Positions 46,329-58,293 of a stretch of DNA of 64,000 nucleotides are shown here, piece by piece (within the stretch, counting starts at the first letter, position 1; each line of letters opens with the position of its first letter). The position numbers and the translations under genes are program-made. This DNA comes from Lactifluus volemus (lineage: Eukaryota > Basidiomycota > Agaricomycetes > Russulales > Russulaceae). Location of the stretch: positions 846,447 to 910,446 of the forward strand of contig WTXI01000012.1 of NCBI GenBank assembly GCA_022376515.1, in the 5' to 3' direction. The notes under the pieces were generated by a model. The model was not told the origin of the DNA. It did no database searches and saw nothing but the letters and a program-made list of their open reading frames with translations.

Positions 46329-48848
46329 GGTCTTAGTGGCTCACTTGAAAGGATGAAGTGGGGAACAGCTGATGACCTCGGGGCGCAAATAGCCTTCTTT
46401 TCCGCGTGGCGGGCATACGGCCAATTATCGTGCAGAGTGTGTGTTTCCGGGACACATGGTATCTCAAACTCGGTGGGTTTTAGTGCTCTACCAAACGTCC
46501 TGACGTCGCTCTCATCGGTTTACTATCAATATTACTCTCACGTAGGTTCCTATCTTTTCATTTCCGGTGGGACAGGACAAATTCCGAATATACCCCGGAA
46601 CTGCCCCTCGAACGAGGCGAAACACATGTGGATGAAGTGACACGTGGTTGCAAGGTCAACCGCACTGCTGACCTACACAAGTAACTTTCACTTGCCTTCT
46701 TCTTGCCCTGACTCTTTTTTTCAAGCTTGCCATCCAGTGTTGTTGCAATATGAGCCCCCGGGAGCCGGGAGATCCTCAGCCGCGCCCTATGCCAAGAATG
46801 CCATGTTCCTCCGAGTCTCCTCAGATTCCGCGACTTTTCTTCTTTTCGTCTTTTTTTGTTGGGAGTTTGATGGGCATGATGTTTTTGGTGACGTTCACAT
46901 GCTCGACCTCGCCCCAGCAGCATATCTCCCTCAAATCACGAACTTCAGTATTGATGTAGCGGTACTATCTCCTCTACTCGCCCTACTACCGTTCTCATCC
47001 ATTGGTTGTCCTATTTTGTCACCATCGTACCCTCTTCCAAGGAATGGCCCAGAACCCTCGACCGTTTGACCTCCCTTTTTCTTAAAGCACATTTTTTGTG
47101 CCACAGCTCAGAAGTTATGTCGTCCTTGCTTGCTGATAACAATCCTGTGGGTCATGTGGGGAAAAACCTTTGATTCCACAGGAGACAGACTGGTCTACAG
47201 TATTCGGTACCACGATCGGGAACGGCAATTTTTGTTGGCAGAGCACAAGCGATCAGTGTAAATTATCGGCAGCAGAGTACTGAACATCATATACAGTATT
47301 ATTAATTTCTTTTTCTGTTCGGCTCATGCATTCTGTCAGGGCGATGTGTGAAAAAACACCCTTCTTGAGGTCGATCATGGGGGGAGTTCCATAATTAAAA
47401 TCAAAGCCGGACGGGCGCCGATGCATTCGTATATATCAGAGGCACGCGAGGATCTACTGTGTACATAATGCATGGTGACAGAGATAATTCTTACTGCCAG
47501 CAAGACGGGTCCGGGAAGCCTACGTCAGGCACAACTGCAGACAAAAGACGAAAACGATAAGAAAACTGGGTTGCACGCGCTCATGGATACAGTGCCGAAG
47601 GAGTTTTGGCGTCGCCGAGACGTCTCCTTCGGAAGAAGGTCAGAACATGGGTTGTGAAGCAGCTAGCGCACGGCAGCTGCCAAAGCGCTGGGCGCCCATG
47701 GGGCGCCCGCCGCCCGACCAGCAGACCACGTGGACGAGGGCCATTAGCGTGAGAAATATCGGACCGGTTTACCCGGGATGAGGGTTGAGATCACGTGGTA
47801 GATCCGTTCCTGCTGCTTGCCGCATCGTCGTCATCCATGAGTAGCCTTCAGCAGTACTTTGAAGGAAAAATCGTAGGTTCACAAATTAACCTTTTAAAGT
47901 TTTTTATGCATCGAAAATGCAGGATTTTGAAGGACAGAGACTCGTGGAACGTATCTCTTATTATGCTGTGATAGAGTTGGCGGTGCGTTTGCCAACGTTT
48001 CTCTCTTAACCGGAACCTCTCACTCACTGGCCCTTAGATATTCGCCTTCTTTGTCGGGTTTATGTTCCAGCGTATCGGAATTACGTTCTTGATTTTAGGT
48101 CTGGGTATCGCTGCAATACTTGTGGTATGTGATTTGATGTTTCGCAACGGTATCTTTTCTAAATTGCTCGCGTGGATGTGAAGGTGGTCGTCCCTCCGTG
48201 GCCAATGTTCAACCAGCACCCAATCACATGGCTACCGTCGAAAGAGACGAAGGAGAAGCGGGAATGATATCCATGGGTGTTACATGCTGTTGCTGCATTG
48301 TGTGATCTTTATACCAGCCTCAGATCAAACCACTGTCTCGTCTAATCTCCGCAATATATTGTATAAATGTCGATAGGTGCATTAGGGGGCGTGAAGCGAT
48401 GTCCCATCAGCGCAGGTTTTGGACTAGACTAGCTCGTACAAGTGCCACAGCCTTGGGCGGCTAGTGAAAGACAGGGTCTATGTGATGATCCGTGGATAAG
48501 TGGAGTGATGAGTCTCTGCGGAGAGTGAGTGAATAGGACATCAGAGGCTGTTCAAAACAAGCGCTAAGGATTGATGAATTTATTTTTTAAGTAAACGGTT
48601 GGACGAAGCAGGTTCGATCTGACAAGTTTGCCGAGTCGCGGCCTGACTGAGAAGCCTGTTAGTCGATTACTGACCATCTTTGTCCGAACCACACACGACT
48701 GCTCACACTCTTCTTCCCAACTACTCTCTCGCTCTCTCCCCGCGAGCTTTCCACAAATCCATCACCAACCTCGCTCTCTCCCAACTCGCCCAACACGGCT
48801 TCGACAGCGGCTTCCACTCCGCGCGGGACGGTTCCTCGTCCTCGTCCC
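46329..48848. other. Intergenic, 2.5 kb, upstream of KIN1
   Basis: Short ORFs on both strands (for example 46644-47069 on + and 46558-46923 on -) overlap and have no recognisable domains. The last few hundred bases are C+T-rich, as expected for a basidiomycete promoter and leader. Confidence 0.4.
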
Positions 48849-51800
48849 ATGTCCCTCCCCCCTCAGGCTTTCACACCCTCTCACTCCGGAACTTCCTCTG
48901 ACCGTCCACGCCAATATGTAGATCAACCCCAAGCTTCGACTGCGTCAAAGCACGCCCAGCGCGGCCTCGACCCTCCCAAACCGCGCGTTACGAACCGTAT
49001 CCTCGGAGACTACACCCTCTCCAAGACTCTCGGCGCAGGTAGTATGGGCAAGGTAAAACTCGCCCATCATAATCTTACTGGCGAAAAGGTGTGTTCATCC
49101 TTTGTACTCTTTCATATTGGTGCACCCTCTATCCTTTCCCTCTTTCGCCACTTTCCAATTATCTATCCTTATATCGCCTTTATTGTCTTTTGACTTGGCC
49201 ACTGTCATCCCTCCGAAACAAGTGCACCTTAGGGTTGCGCTCTTGTGTCTCCTGACAACTTGGATGCCCCCATCCTTGTAGTCTATCAGAGGCCATGATC
49301 CGCAGAACATCCACCCGTGCCCCACTTTTTCTCCTTTTACACCATCCTCTTTCCCTTTCTTCTCAACCCTCTTGTTTCCTCTCCCGTTTGACGGTTGACA
49401 ATACGTACCACGCCCATCTCGTCAATTGTTTTCCCATCAGCCGGCGGCAAATGCCAGCCAGGTAACCCTTGCCACGCGCAGTGCGCACCTCATGTTATGG
49501 CTATGTCATTGGAGCGCCAAGTGGGCGTTTTCCGTTCCTAATCCTTACTTCCGGTCTTCGCCGTTCTCTGCCATCTATAATCGCTTCATATCGAGTGTTC
49601 TTACTCTCTTCCTTATAGCTTGCAGTCAAAATTCTACCCCGCGTCGTCCCATCCCAGCCACTGCCTGGGGCACCCAATTCCGAGGCCTCCGCCAAGCAAG
49701 CGTCAAAAGATGCCTCCAAGGAGATTCGCACGATCCGTGAGGCCGCCCTCTCACAGCTGCTCTACCATCCATATATCTGTGGCATGCGCGAGATGATCGT
49801 GCATCAGCACCATTATTACATGGTATTTGAGTACATCAATGGCGGACAGATGCTCGACTATATCATCAGCCATGGTCGGTTACGCGAGCGAGTCGCGAGG
49901 AAATTCGCAAGGCAGATCGGAAGCGCGCTCGAATACTGTCACAAGAACAACGTCGTGCACAGAGGTATTCCGACCCACTGATGGCTCTCGGGCAATTGCT
50001 CACATTATCCGGCAGACCTGAAGATCGAAAACATCCTCATCTCACAGACAGGCAATATCAAGATCATCGATTTTGGGCTCTCAAATTTGTACGACCCCGT
50101 TGCCCATCTATCAACGTTCTGTGGCTCCCTCTACTTTGCTGCGCCTGAACTTCTCAATGCCAAAGTGTACACTGGTCCTGAGGTTGATGTGTGGAGTTTC
50201 GGAGTGGTGCTTTATGTGCTTGTATGCGGCAAGGTACCTTTCGACGACCAGAGCATGCCCGCACTCCATGCAAAGATAAAGCGTGGGCTGGTAGAGTACC
50301 CCGCATGGCTCAGCGCAGGTGCGTAGACAAAGATCTCACTAGTCGTCAACACCCTTGATGAGCAAATATTTCCAGAGTGCAAGCACATTCTCTCTCGCAT
50401 GCTGGTGACCAATCCGCACCAACGCTCATCACTTCTAGACCTCCTCAATCATCCCTGGATGACTCGTGGATTCAATGGCCCTCCCGATTCTCATCTCCTA
50501 CGGCGCGAACCTCTGCGCGCTGACGAGCTCGACCGACAGGTCATCCGCGGTATGGCCGGCTTTGAATTCGGCTCCGAAGACGACATCGAGCGTCGGCTCG
50601 TCACGATAATTGACTCCGAAGCGTATAGACGCGCGGTACAATTTTGGGAAAGCAAGCGCGAGCGACCTCGAATATGGAGCGAGTCGTTGTCGAATTCATC
50701 GCTCGCCATCGCCTGGGACGGTGCCGGTTCTGTCGGGGGTCAAGGTGTGGGCAACAAGACTGAGGTCGTGTCGACGCCAAAGAAGAGCAAACGTTTCTCC
50801 GGGTTCGACTTTTATCGCCGCAAGCTGTTCTCCCCGTCCTCCTCCCCTCCAACCTCACCCTTTGCGTCCCCATCGCCATCCCAGTCCCAACTCTCAAATG
50901 CCTCCCTCTCCGATATCAACCAAAAAGAACCCCCCGATCCCACCCGCGGCTATCATCCACTCATTTCTATTTATTATCTTTCTCGGGAGAAACTCGAACG
51001 CGACAGGGTATACGGACCTGGCCACTTTGCGAGCTCCCAGTTGTCACTGAACCCTCCCCAGCCTGCACCAGAAGAGGTTCAGGCTACCGCACCATCATCT
51101 ACTTCCACTTCAAAACAACCCGTTCCGATCGCAACCCCAGCCACACCAAGTACACCGCAGAAGCCCACCACCGGCGGTGCTGATTACAGCATGCGACCAT
51201 CGCGCCTGCCAGCACCTGAATCTCTGCACTACTCCAAGATGTCATACGACTCCCCGGGCACACCCTCGCCTACCACCGCGGCGTCCTTCCAACAACAGCA
51301 GCAGCGGCCCCGCGCCCGCGACGCCGGCTTGCCGTTGCCGAAACCGGACCTTGCTCCACCATCGCCCATGTCAGCCGGCCCGGATATCGCAGGAGCAGCC
51401 GTCCTATCTACGGGACCCGCCAGCGCAACGTTGCCACGTGCACCGCCGGCATCTACGCATCGCCGTTCTCATAGCGTCAGTCATCGTCAGAGTGTGCCAC
51501 GCGGCTGGACGAGCATGTTTGGCGGCGGAGGCGGTGGCGGTGGTGGTGGCGGTGTGGGTGTGGGCGAGCATGGACAGCTCAGAACTAATGCCAATGTGAA
51601 TGGATACGAGCCGCCGAGGACTGCAGGGCCTGAACTTATGACGTTTGCGGAGAGATTGGACGAGGACGCAGCCGCCGAGGCTGAAGTTGAAGTTGACGTT
51701 GAGACCCGAAGCGCACCACCAGCACCAGCACCACCGTCACCACCAGAAGTATTGTTGTCGCCTGCGACGCCACCGGCGGTGGTGGCGTCTGCGGGTGCGA

Positions 51801-53542
51801 CGCTCGTACGAAAGTTTGGAAGTCTCTTGATCGGTGGGAGTGTTCGAGGAAGCGGTGGGGGCGATCGTTCTAGCGGCAAGCGGACGAGCATCTTTGGATC
51901 TCCACGACCATCGACGGATATGGATGGTAGCTCGGAAAGGGAAAAGGACAAGGAGCGGGAGAGGAAGCATGCAGGGTCGCCGTTGCACGAGAAAACGGAG
52001 TCACCACAACCATCAGCTGCGGGCGTACCCAGTTCTACTGCTTCAGGCGACGAGGAGGAGTCCACCGCTACACCAACGCCGACGGCTGCCACCGCCGCAC
52101 CTGGCGGCGCCGATGCGGAGAGTCAGACTCACAGCCAGACGCACAGTCGGGCGTCGCATAGTCCAACGCTATCGCTGCATCGACGTGCGGCGACGGTCCT
52201 CGATCAGCAGAGCCACACGAAGCGGCATGAGCGTCGCAGCAGCACAGGCGGCGCGCTGCTGTCCAGCGTTGGTGGTACGATCGGGCGTCACCGGCGGCCG
52301 TCGACTAGTTATGGGACACGTCCGTCAACCAGTTATGGCACTCCTACTACCACTACCACCCCGGGACGGCCGTCGACCAGTCACGGTCACGGTACTGTGG
52401 GGAGGCAGGGTACGAGTGAGCGACCGTTCTCGCAGGCTGGGGAGGAGGGTGCGATTGGAAGGCGACGGGTGAACGGTGCTGGGCACGAGTTGACGGATGG
52501 AGAGGATGAGCATGGTGCGAATGCGGCCGATAAGGACTTTAAGCCCTTGTTCCTCAAGGGTCTGTTCAGGTACGTGTGCATTCAGCTGTGTCTTATACCT
52601 TCCTCATCATTGCCGTTCTCTTAGTGTGGCGACCACGTCGAGCAAGCCTCCGGCGGTGCTCAAGGCGGACATTCGGCGCGTATTGGACCGCATGCAGGTG
52701 CAATACAGGGAAACCAAGACCGGTTTCGACTGCATACACCTACCTTCGATCGACATCTCATCGCTGCAGGATCCGCAGGGGACGACCACGATGACGGGGA
52801 CCTCCCTGAGGAGACATCGCAAGCAGGGCTCGGGGGGTTCCGGAGATTCTGGAGGCACGACGAGGCGGATCGTTCGCAAGGCCTCAAAACTCTCCTTTGC
52901 CGTCGGCCGCAAGGACAAGGAAAAGGAAAAGGATCGCGATCGCATCGAGACGAGCGTGAACGGAAGTATGCACAAGGAGAAGGAAAAGGAGAGAGAGAGA
53001 GAGGCACCCAGTACAGCATCAGATGGCGGTGCCACCGCCGGACCCGCGACATTAAACGCCGGCCAAAGCAGTGGCTCCTCTTCCTTTTTCAACGTCTCAT
53101 CATCTAACGCGCCCACTACCACTACCACGACCACTCCCCAACCAGCAGACGATCAGTCTAATTTGGCCACGTTGCATGCAGAGGATTCCCCACGTCGCTC
53201 GAATTCCCCTGCGAGAGGCAAAAATTTGCCACCGATCCCGCGCGATTTCGGTGCGACGCCAGCGCCGGCGACGCCACAAGGTCAGGGGTTTCCGACTGGA
53301 GAAGTGGACCGCGAGGTGCTCGAGAGTGTCGGGCAGAATACGCTCTCGGTCAGGTTTGAGATTAACATTGTCAAGGTTAGTTTCCCTGGATCCAGTTGTT
53401 TTTTGTTCGCTTTGATGTGACTTTTGTTTGGTTTCAGGTCCCGTGGTTGCCATTGCATGGCATCCAATTCCGTCGCGCGGGTGGTGATGGATGGCAGTAT
53501 CAGATGCTGGCAAGACGAGTGTTGACGGAACTGAAGCTCTGA
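48849..53542 (+). CDS. KIN1: Kin1-type serine/threonine protein kinase
   Basis: This is the orthologue-type of yeast Kin1/2 and animal MARK/PAR-1, membrane-associated kinases in polarity, secretion and cell-wall stress. Six exons: 48849-49088, 49619-49964, 50016-50318, 50376-52569, 52625-53375 and 53438-53542. They total 1313 codons with all phases closing. Features: P-loop LGAGSMGKV (61-69), Lys 84 in AVK, HRD with Asp 196 (codon split by intron 2), DFG at 214-216, and the Thr-containing activation loop [13 protein letters not shown]. The catalytic domain ends near LLNHPWM. A long Ser/Pro/Gly-rich linker follows. The C-terminal KA1-like membrane-binding domain spans the last exons ([26 protein letters not shown] and ending VLTELKL). 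Intron 1 (49089-49618) is 530 bp, about ten times the local norm. The N-lobe loop carries the extended [17 protein letters not shown] segment typical of fungal Kin1. Confidence 0.93.
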
Positions 53543-54323
53543 GGATGCATAAATGTGCCCACAATCTCTCGTCACCTCTCTAAAACGTTCAATGTCTGTT
53601 CTGTTCACGCCACGCCTAATTTCTCTCATTCACTCACTCACTCACACACATACGCCATGAAGGATGACCTACACGACCATGCTTTTATCCCTACTCTGCT
53701 GCACCTCCCTCTTTTCTTTTATCATAACCTCTGCCTTTCCTTTTTTTCCTCTTTTATTGCTCACCATGTCCTCACGACGTCCTCCGATTATTATTGACTT
53801 AGACGGCTCCCTCCCTTTTTTTTTTTTTCTTTTTCCTTATCCCGCCGCAGGTCGTGTGCATGCTTCCGTCCCCATCTGGTATCTAAATTTTTTTTTTCGT
53901 AGCGGCTTTGACAAGGATTGTATGATTCGTTTCTGTTATTACTTATGATCAGGTTTTTTTGGAGGGTATTTCTGCAACATCGTGTCGCACATCATCAAAG
54001 TACGATCCCAAATCAAAATCAAAAGTTGCGTTGAGGTCTTTCAAAAGCAGGTAGCTTCACGTGCTTATTACACGTGACGCGCTCGTGACTCCTTGTAAAT
54101 GCCTCTGTGATGATCAAATTGATGCCCATGTCCATGTTCGTACACAACTTAACGCCGTCACGAATAGCTGACGCAAGACTGCAGTAAGGATACCACGTTT
54201 TACCCTTCAGTCACATTCTCGTAGTTAATACCTCCCTCACCCTGACATGTCTGGTCAGTTGTCTGGCACCACTCGCTTGAATGTTGTTACGACGCTCCAA
54301 CAAGGTGCACCAAGTCGTGAGTC
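53543..54323. other. Intergenic: KIN1 3' region and F-box upstream region
   Basis: T-rich and CACTCA-repeat sequence follows the KIN1 stop. On the + strand an ATG at 54247 opens a segment that aligns with the N-terminus of the F-box protein at 31397 but goes out of frame before 54324. The true start of the next gene may therefore lie here. Confidence 0.4.
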
Positions 54324-55928
54324 ATGTCACCATCACCCATGTTCCCCTGTTCCGTGCACCAATCTGTCCAATTTGTGAATCCAACAGAGCCCACAAGCAT
54401 CAGCCCACATTCACCTATTGATATCATCAACAATGACGTCCTTCTCAACATATTTAATATCTATCGACTCGATATCAGGGATGAGGAAGAAGATGAGAAT
54501 TCCCGGTTGGCACGTTGGTGGTACAAGCTAGCACACGTTTCCAGAAAGTGGCGATACCTCATTCTTGCGTCACCGGCTCAACTGAATATCCATTTACTTT
54601 GCACCTATGGTGTACCTGTAGCAGACATGCTAGCACATTCACCCCTCCTGCTGCCACTCACTGTCATTTACAACGAAGTTGATCGCCAGATGACCACAGA
54701 AGACGAAGAGGGTGCACTGCTCGCGCTCTCGCACCGTCACCGTGTGCGTCGTATTGCTCTCTGGATGCCAGCCTCAAACTTGAGGAAATTTATCACTGTG
54801 ATTAATGACGAATTCCCGATCTTGGAACACATGCGTATTGGGTCTCAAGCTGAAGGTTCTACAGGGCTGGTCATTCCTGGAACGGTCCAAGCTCCCAATC
54901 TACGCCACTTTTCGACTACTTCACTTGGATTTCCTTTACTCACAAATGCCGCGGGCCTCGTCAATCTCGAGCTTATAGATATCCCAACATCCGCCTACGT
55001 CCCTCCTACTTATATTCTCAATCGGATTCTACTCATGCCACAACTGAGGATTCTCAAGATTCACTTTCTTTCCCCTCTTCCAAACCGTGATGTCGAAAGC
55101 CAATTATCGAATGACCCGATCGCGACTCAACCCCTACTTCACCTTCACCTCCTTTCATTTCGAGGCGTTAACGCTTACCTTGAAGACCTTCTTGCGGGGA
55201 TCAGCGCTCCAGTCCTTAGAATACTCAATATCCAGTTTTTCAATCAGGCCGTACCATTCAACGTTCCACGGCTCTTGCAGTTCACTGAGACATCGGAGAA
55301 CCTCCGCTTTAGCGCTGTAGAGCTCTCTTGCGAAGAAAATTCCGTTACGCTAATAGCGGACCCCGATTGGGGCGGTCCCTTGTGCGTGGAAGTTATGTGC
55401 AGACGCCTTGATTGGCAGGTATCGTGCGCAGTCGAGATCCTTGGTACAATTGTACCCGTACTTTCTGCGGTGGAGAAACTCACGCTCAGCCATGTGGAGG
55501 ACAATCAATCGTCGGAGTCTCCCAACGAAGTCGACAGAACACAATGGCGCGAACTCTTCAGATTATTCAGCAATGTGAGGACACTTTGTGTGTCAACCGT
55601 CCTTGTTGAGGAACTCTCTCGTTCGCTATGTTCGGAGGGTGGGGAAATGCCGCTGGAAATCCTTCCAAATCTTTTGGAGCTTCAACGTTCTGGTGGAAGC
55701 AGCGTCGCCGAGGCATTTGGTCCATTCATATTTGAACGAGTGATAGCGGGCCACCCTGTGAGCCTGGTACATGATCTTACTCAACTCGTCGCGACTCTAT
55801 CTGATTCATACCTTGATCTAGAACTCCACCATCGACGAGAACTACGCCGTCGTCGAGAATTACAACATCAACAAGAACTGCGCCATCCACGAGAACTATA
55901 CCATCCACGCGAACCACGCCATCAGTAA
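54324..55928 (+). CDS. F-box protein, paralogue of the 29.4-kb gene
   Basis: This is an F-box family protein of 534 codons from an ATG at 54324, very similar to the - strand gene at 29439-31397 through the F-box (NNDVLLNIF...LAHVSRKWRYLI) and the Leu-rich region. It lacks three to four residues in the RRWDRQRWW segment. The N-terminal leader present in the other copy matches 54247-54323 here only in another frame, so the start may have moved downstream after an indel. The tail differs entirely: instead of a Ser/Pro region it ends in short repeats of REL/RELxH units (55818-55925), coded by an 18-21-bp minisatellite. It lies 61 bp upstream of the zinc-ribbon gene, in the same orientation, echoing the fused arrangement at 31868-36635. 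Confidence 0.78.
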   Translation: MSPSPMFPCSVHQSVQFVNPTEPTSISPHSPIDIINNDVLLNIFNIYRLDIRDEEEDENSRLARWWYKLAHVSRKWRYLILASPAQLNIHLLCTYGVPVADMLAHSPLLLPLTVIYNEVDRQMTTEDEEGALLALSHRHRVRRIALWMPASNLRKFITVINDEFPILEHMRIGSQAEGSTGLVIPGTVQAPNLRHFSTTSLGFPLLTNAAGLVNLELIDIPTSAYVPPTYILNRILLMPQLRILKIHFLSPLPNRDVESQLSNDPIATQPLLHLHLLSFRGVNAYLEDLLAGISAPVLRILNIQFFNQAVPFNVPRLLQFTETSENLRFSAVELSCEENSVTLIADPDWGGPLCVEVMCRRLDWQVSCAVEILGTIVPVLSAVEKLTLSHVEDNQSSESPNEVDRTQWRELFRLFSNVRTLCVSTVLVEELSRSLCSEGGEMPLEILPNLLELQRSGGSSVAEAFGPFIFERVIAGHPVSLVHDLTQLVATLSDSYLDLELHHRRELRRRRELQHQQELRHPRELYHPREPRHQ

Positions 55929-55989
55929 GGACCGTACCAGACCCCATTTCTCAGTGCCCACATTCGACAAACGCAGCTTTGTCAAGTAT

Positions 55990-57499
55990 ATGAGAAGTAC
56001 TGGCAAGGCGTACCGAACGCAGGCAATGGAACTAATCTCTGCCTGCCGCTTTTTTTCGTTAAAACCCAGGAGCAAAGCGTCCAATCGGATATCGAGCTGA
56101 CAATGTAATCAATTTGCATAACGTTTGTCCTATTACCTAGCTCATGGGGTTTCCAAAGTGCATCGGCAGCCGTTGACAGAGCATTGAGCTACGCTGCTGA
56201 CGCAAAATTGAAGACATCTAAGGAGGCTGATCAGACAATGGAAGAGGCGACAAAGTTGTTGGGCGATTGTGAAAGGAAATACCGTTTCTCGAACCAGGAC
56301 CACACAGAATATGTAAAACGGGATAGGACGCTCCTCAAAAAGATGTATGAAGCGAGGTCGAAGGATAAGTCCGAGTCATCTTCGACGATCTTTTTTAAGC
56401 TGAAGGAGACGTTCCACACTATAGTGAGGATAACACATGTTGCTTTACCTCACATTAATATTGACCCCCAGATACATGATGAATCTCAAGAATCAACCAG
56501 GGTCGTCGAGTTCCTTCTCTGTCAATCCCCTATCGACGAGAACCCCACCATTGTCCTCCGTGAGTACTGACCGATGATCGTCGTTGTTTCTGGAATCTGA
56601 TGTAGATTCCCAGAGGTGCTTGGTGAGAGTTCTAACTTACAAGAAATCCTTTGGAACTTTAGCCGTTGCAAGGACAAAAATCGTCTTACTCTTACACAAA
56701 ATCCTCACTTCTACACACATCTCCCTACCGCACCTGAAGCATATGGGAAACGATTCCAGATGGACCCGATTTGGGATTTTCGGGGTGTGGGAAGGGTCTA
56801 CGTTCTCACCGATGGGCCGGGCCCTGTGTACCTTGAAACACCACACTGTACCCACGCTTTTGGCAACGTCTGGGTACAGGACTATGCCCTCATTTTCAAA
56901 GGTTTCCCTCTTGTCTTTTTGCCTTCTTCAAGTTTGCCACTCACAACTTCTCAGACGTCAACGGAAAGCTCAAGGGCGAAGGTATCGTTGGAGAATATCT
57001 CGAAGGCGCAGTCGATATCTGGTATCGTGAAGAACTTTCGCCATTACGCTCTCTGTATGGGGATAGCCCAACGAGTGTTACGGACCCACATCCTATCGAT
57101 ACAGCATCACATACCAATTCCTCCCTAAGGCACTGGAGAGAGCTAGTTCTCCGAAAGCGGGATAATCATCATCTACGCATTAGCACGAAACCTCCTGAAA
57201 GTCCAGACAGTTGGGTACGTCTCGATGAAGGTAGTATGTTCTTTGACCTCTTCGTGCTGACTCCGCCATAGACATTGTATTCCCCCACCAACGCCAGTCC
57301 GAGCTCGGCAGGCCTGACTTCCCCGACACAAGGTTTGATGACATCATCAACACTACCCCTGTCAATAGATGCACCGTCCTCTCCGAGTTCAAAACCGAAG
57401 GCACGAGTTCATCGAGCCCCAAAGAAATGTCCAAATTGCTGGGCCGATAAGTTCTTTTACTCTCAGTGTTCTGATTGCAAGGCTTTGAATTCACAATAA
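55990..57499 (+). CDS. Unknown-family protein with C-terminal zinc ribbon
   Basis: I cannot name this family, but three relatives are in the window. Recognisable blocks: an N-terminal helix (AYRTQAMELISACRF), a charged helical stretch (ADQTMEEATKLLGDCERK), then a beta-rich middle with ILWNFSRCKDK, NPHFYTHLP and GRVYVLTDGPG. The gene ends in a CPNC...CSDC zinc ribbon just before the stop at 57499. Likely introns: 56099-56134 (GTAATC), about 56561-56602 (GTACTG), about 56901-56954 and 57212-57271 (GTACGT). The last is preferred because it opens the frame with the zinc ribbon. One defect is visible: the T run near 56050 has seven T where eight would join the N-terminal helix to the following VKTQEQ block. 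The copy may therefore be frameshifted, or the start may lie elsewhere. Confidence 0.55.
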
Positions 57500-57735
57500 C
57501 TTTGTGTGTGCACTCCACGCATAGAATAGCGTTCCATATGTACCGTTCATGAGGCAAGTGCCAGCGTGCACAGGTCCGAGCAGCCATTGAGCCATCCAGT
57601 GAACCAGGAATCGCTCGGGCTTACTATCCTGTACTTTGCCTCATGTCATGATCTACCGTGACCTTGTTTCTGCTTTACCGTGTCGGCGGCCCGTGTACAT
57701 ACATCTTCTATCAATTCCGGCCCCTTTTTAGATTA

Positions 57736-57741
<6 letters not shown>
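57500..57741. other. Intergenic leading into the short retroposon
   Basis: No coding signal; ends in the left target copy (57728-57741) of the short poly(A) insertion. Confidence 0.4.
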
Positions 57742-57767
<26 letters not shown>

Positions 57768-57827
57768 GAATCTGCACTTGTATAGCGCAATATGTTCATC
57801 ACAACAAAGACGCACTCAACTGCTACC
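57742..57827 (-). mobile_element. Very short poly(A)-tailed retroposed insertion (86 bp)
   Basis: It is flanked by the 14-bp direct repeat TTAGATTACCCTTT (57728-57741 and 57828-57841). The insert is 26 T followed by 60 bp of unique sequence, that is, a - strand copy with a 26-nt poly(A) tail. This looks like target-primed integration of a 5'-truncated transcript or SINE. The source of the 60-bp body is not elsewhere in the window. Confidence 0.75.
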
Positions 57828-58067
57828 TTAGATTACCCTTTGTTATGCATTCTACTCGTCTCGATATCTCAAGGACACCACGATACTGCCACCATTTTTA
57901 CCTTCGTTATGATCGGTGCAAGCATGACGGCAATGATGCATGCCATGAGATTCGAACCGTTATCGCTTATCGGGAGCATCGTCCCGGTTCGTCCGATGTT
58001 ACGCCCAAATAACTGGCAACTGAGGCCTTATTTCACTGGTGATTTAGTCACAGATCGCAGGCCTCTT

Positions 58068-58293
58068 CTACAGCCAACACCATTCTAGATGGCCTTTGCC
58101 AAAACGGGGATACGGAAACTCACACGTTTTGAATATCGCATAATGTTGTTTTTCCTGTGAAAACGCCCCTGAGAAGAGGCGGCAGATATTCAGGAGCTCT
58201 ATGGTCTGTTGTTGATACGGCCTGCCAGTGTTCTCGAGTCTTGACATACTTGATGAAAGAAAGAGCATCAAATTGTACATGTTTTGCTACGTT
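58068..58293 (-). pseudogene. Fragment of the unknown zinc-ribbon family (N-terminal part)
   Basis: The - strand encodes GRPYQQQTIELLNICRLFS. It matches the N-terminal helix of the genes at 36635 (GRAYQAQALELIRSCRLYF) and 55990 (GKAYRTQAMELISACRF). A GTGAGT donor follows in the expected position. The next block of the family is not recognisable, and upstream the sequence runs directly into the terminal repeat of the element at 58294. This is a truncated relic, perhaps cut off by that insertion. Confidence 0.5.

Noticed and set aside
46558..47069. Opposed ORFs upstream of KIN1
   Set aside because: No domains, no splice logic, and equal openness on both strands.
51487..52092. Antisense ORF of 201 aa in KIN1
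   Set aside because: A shadow of the Ser/Pro/Gly-rich KIN1 linker, which lacks stops on the opposite strand because of biased codons.
57818..57845. Poly(T) at 57739-57767 as a terminator or simple repeat only
   Set aside because: The matching 14-bp direct repeats on both sides of the insert make a poly(A) retroposition a better explanation.
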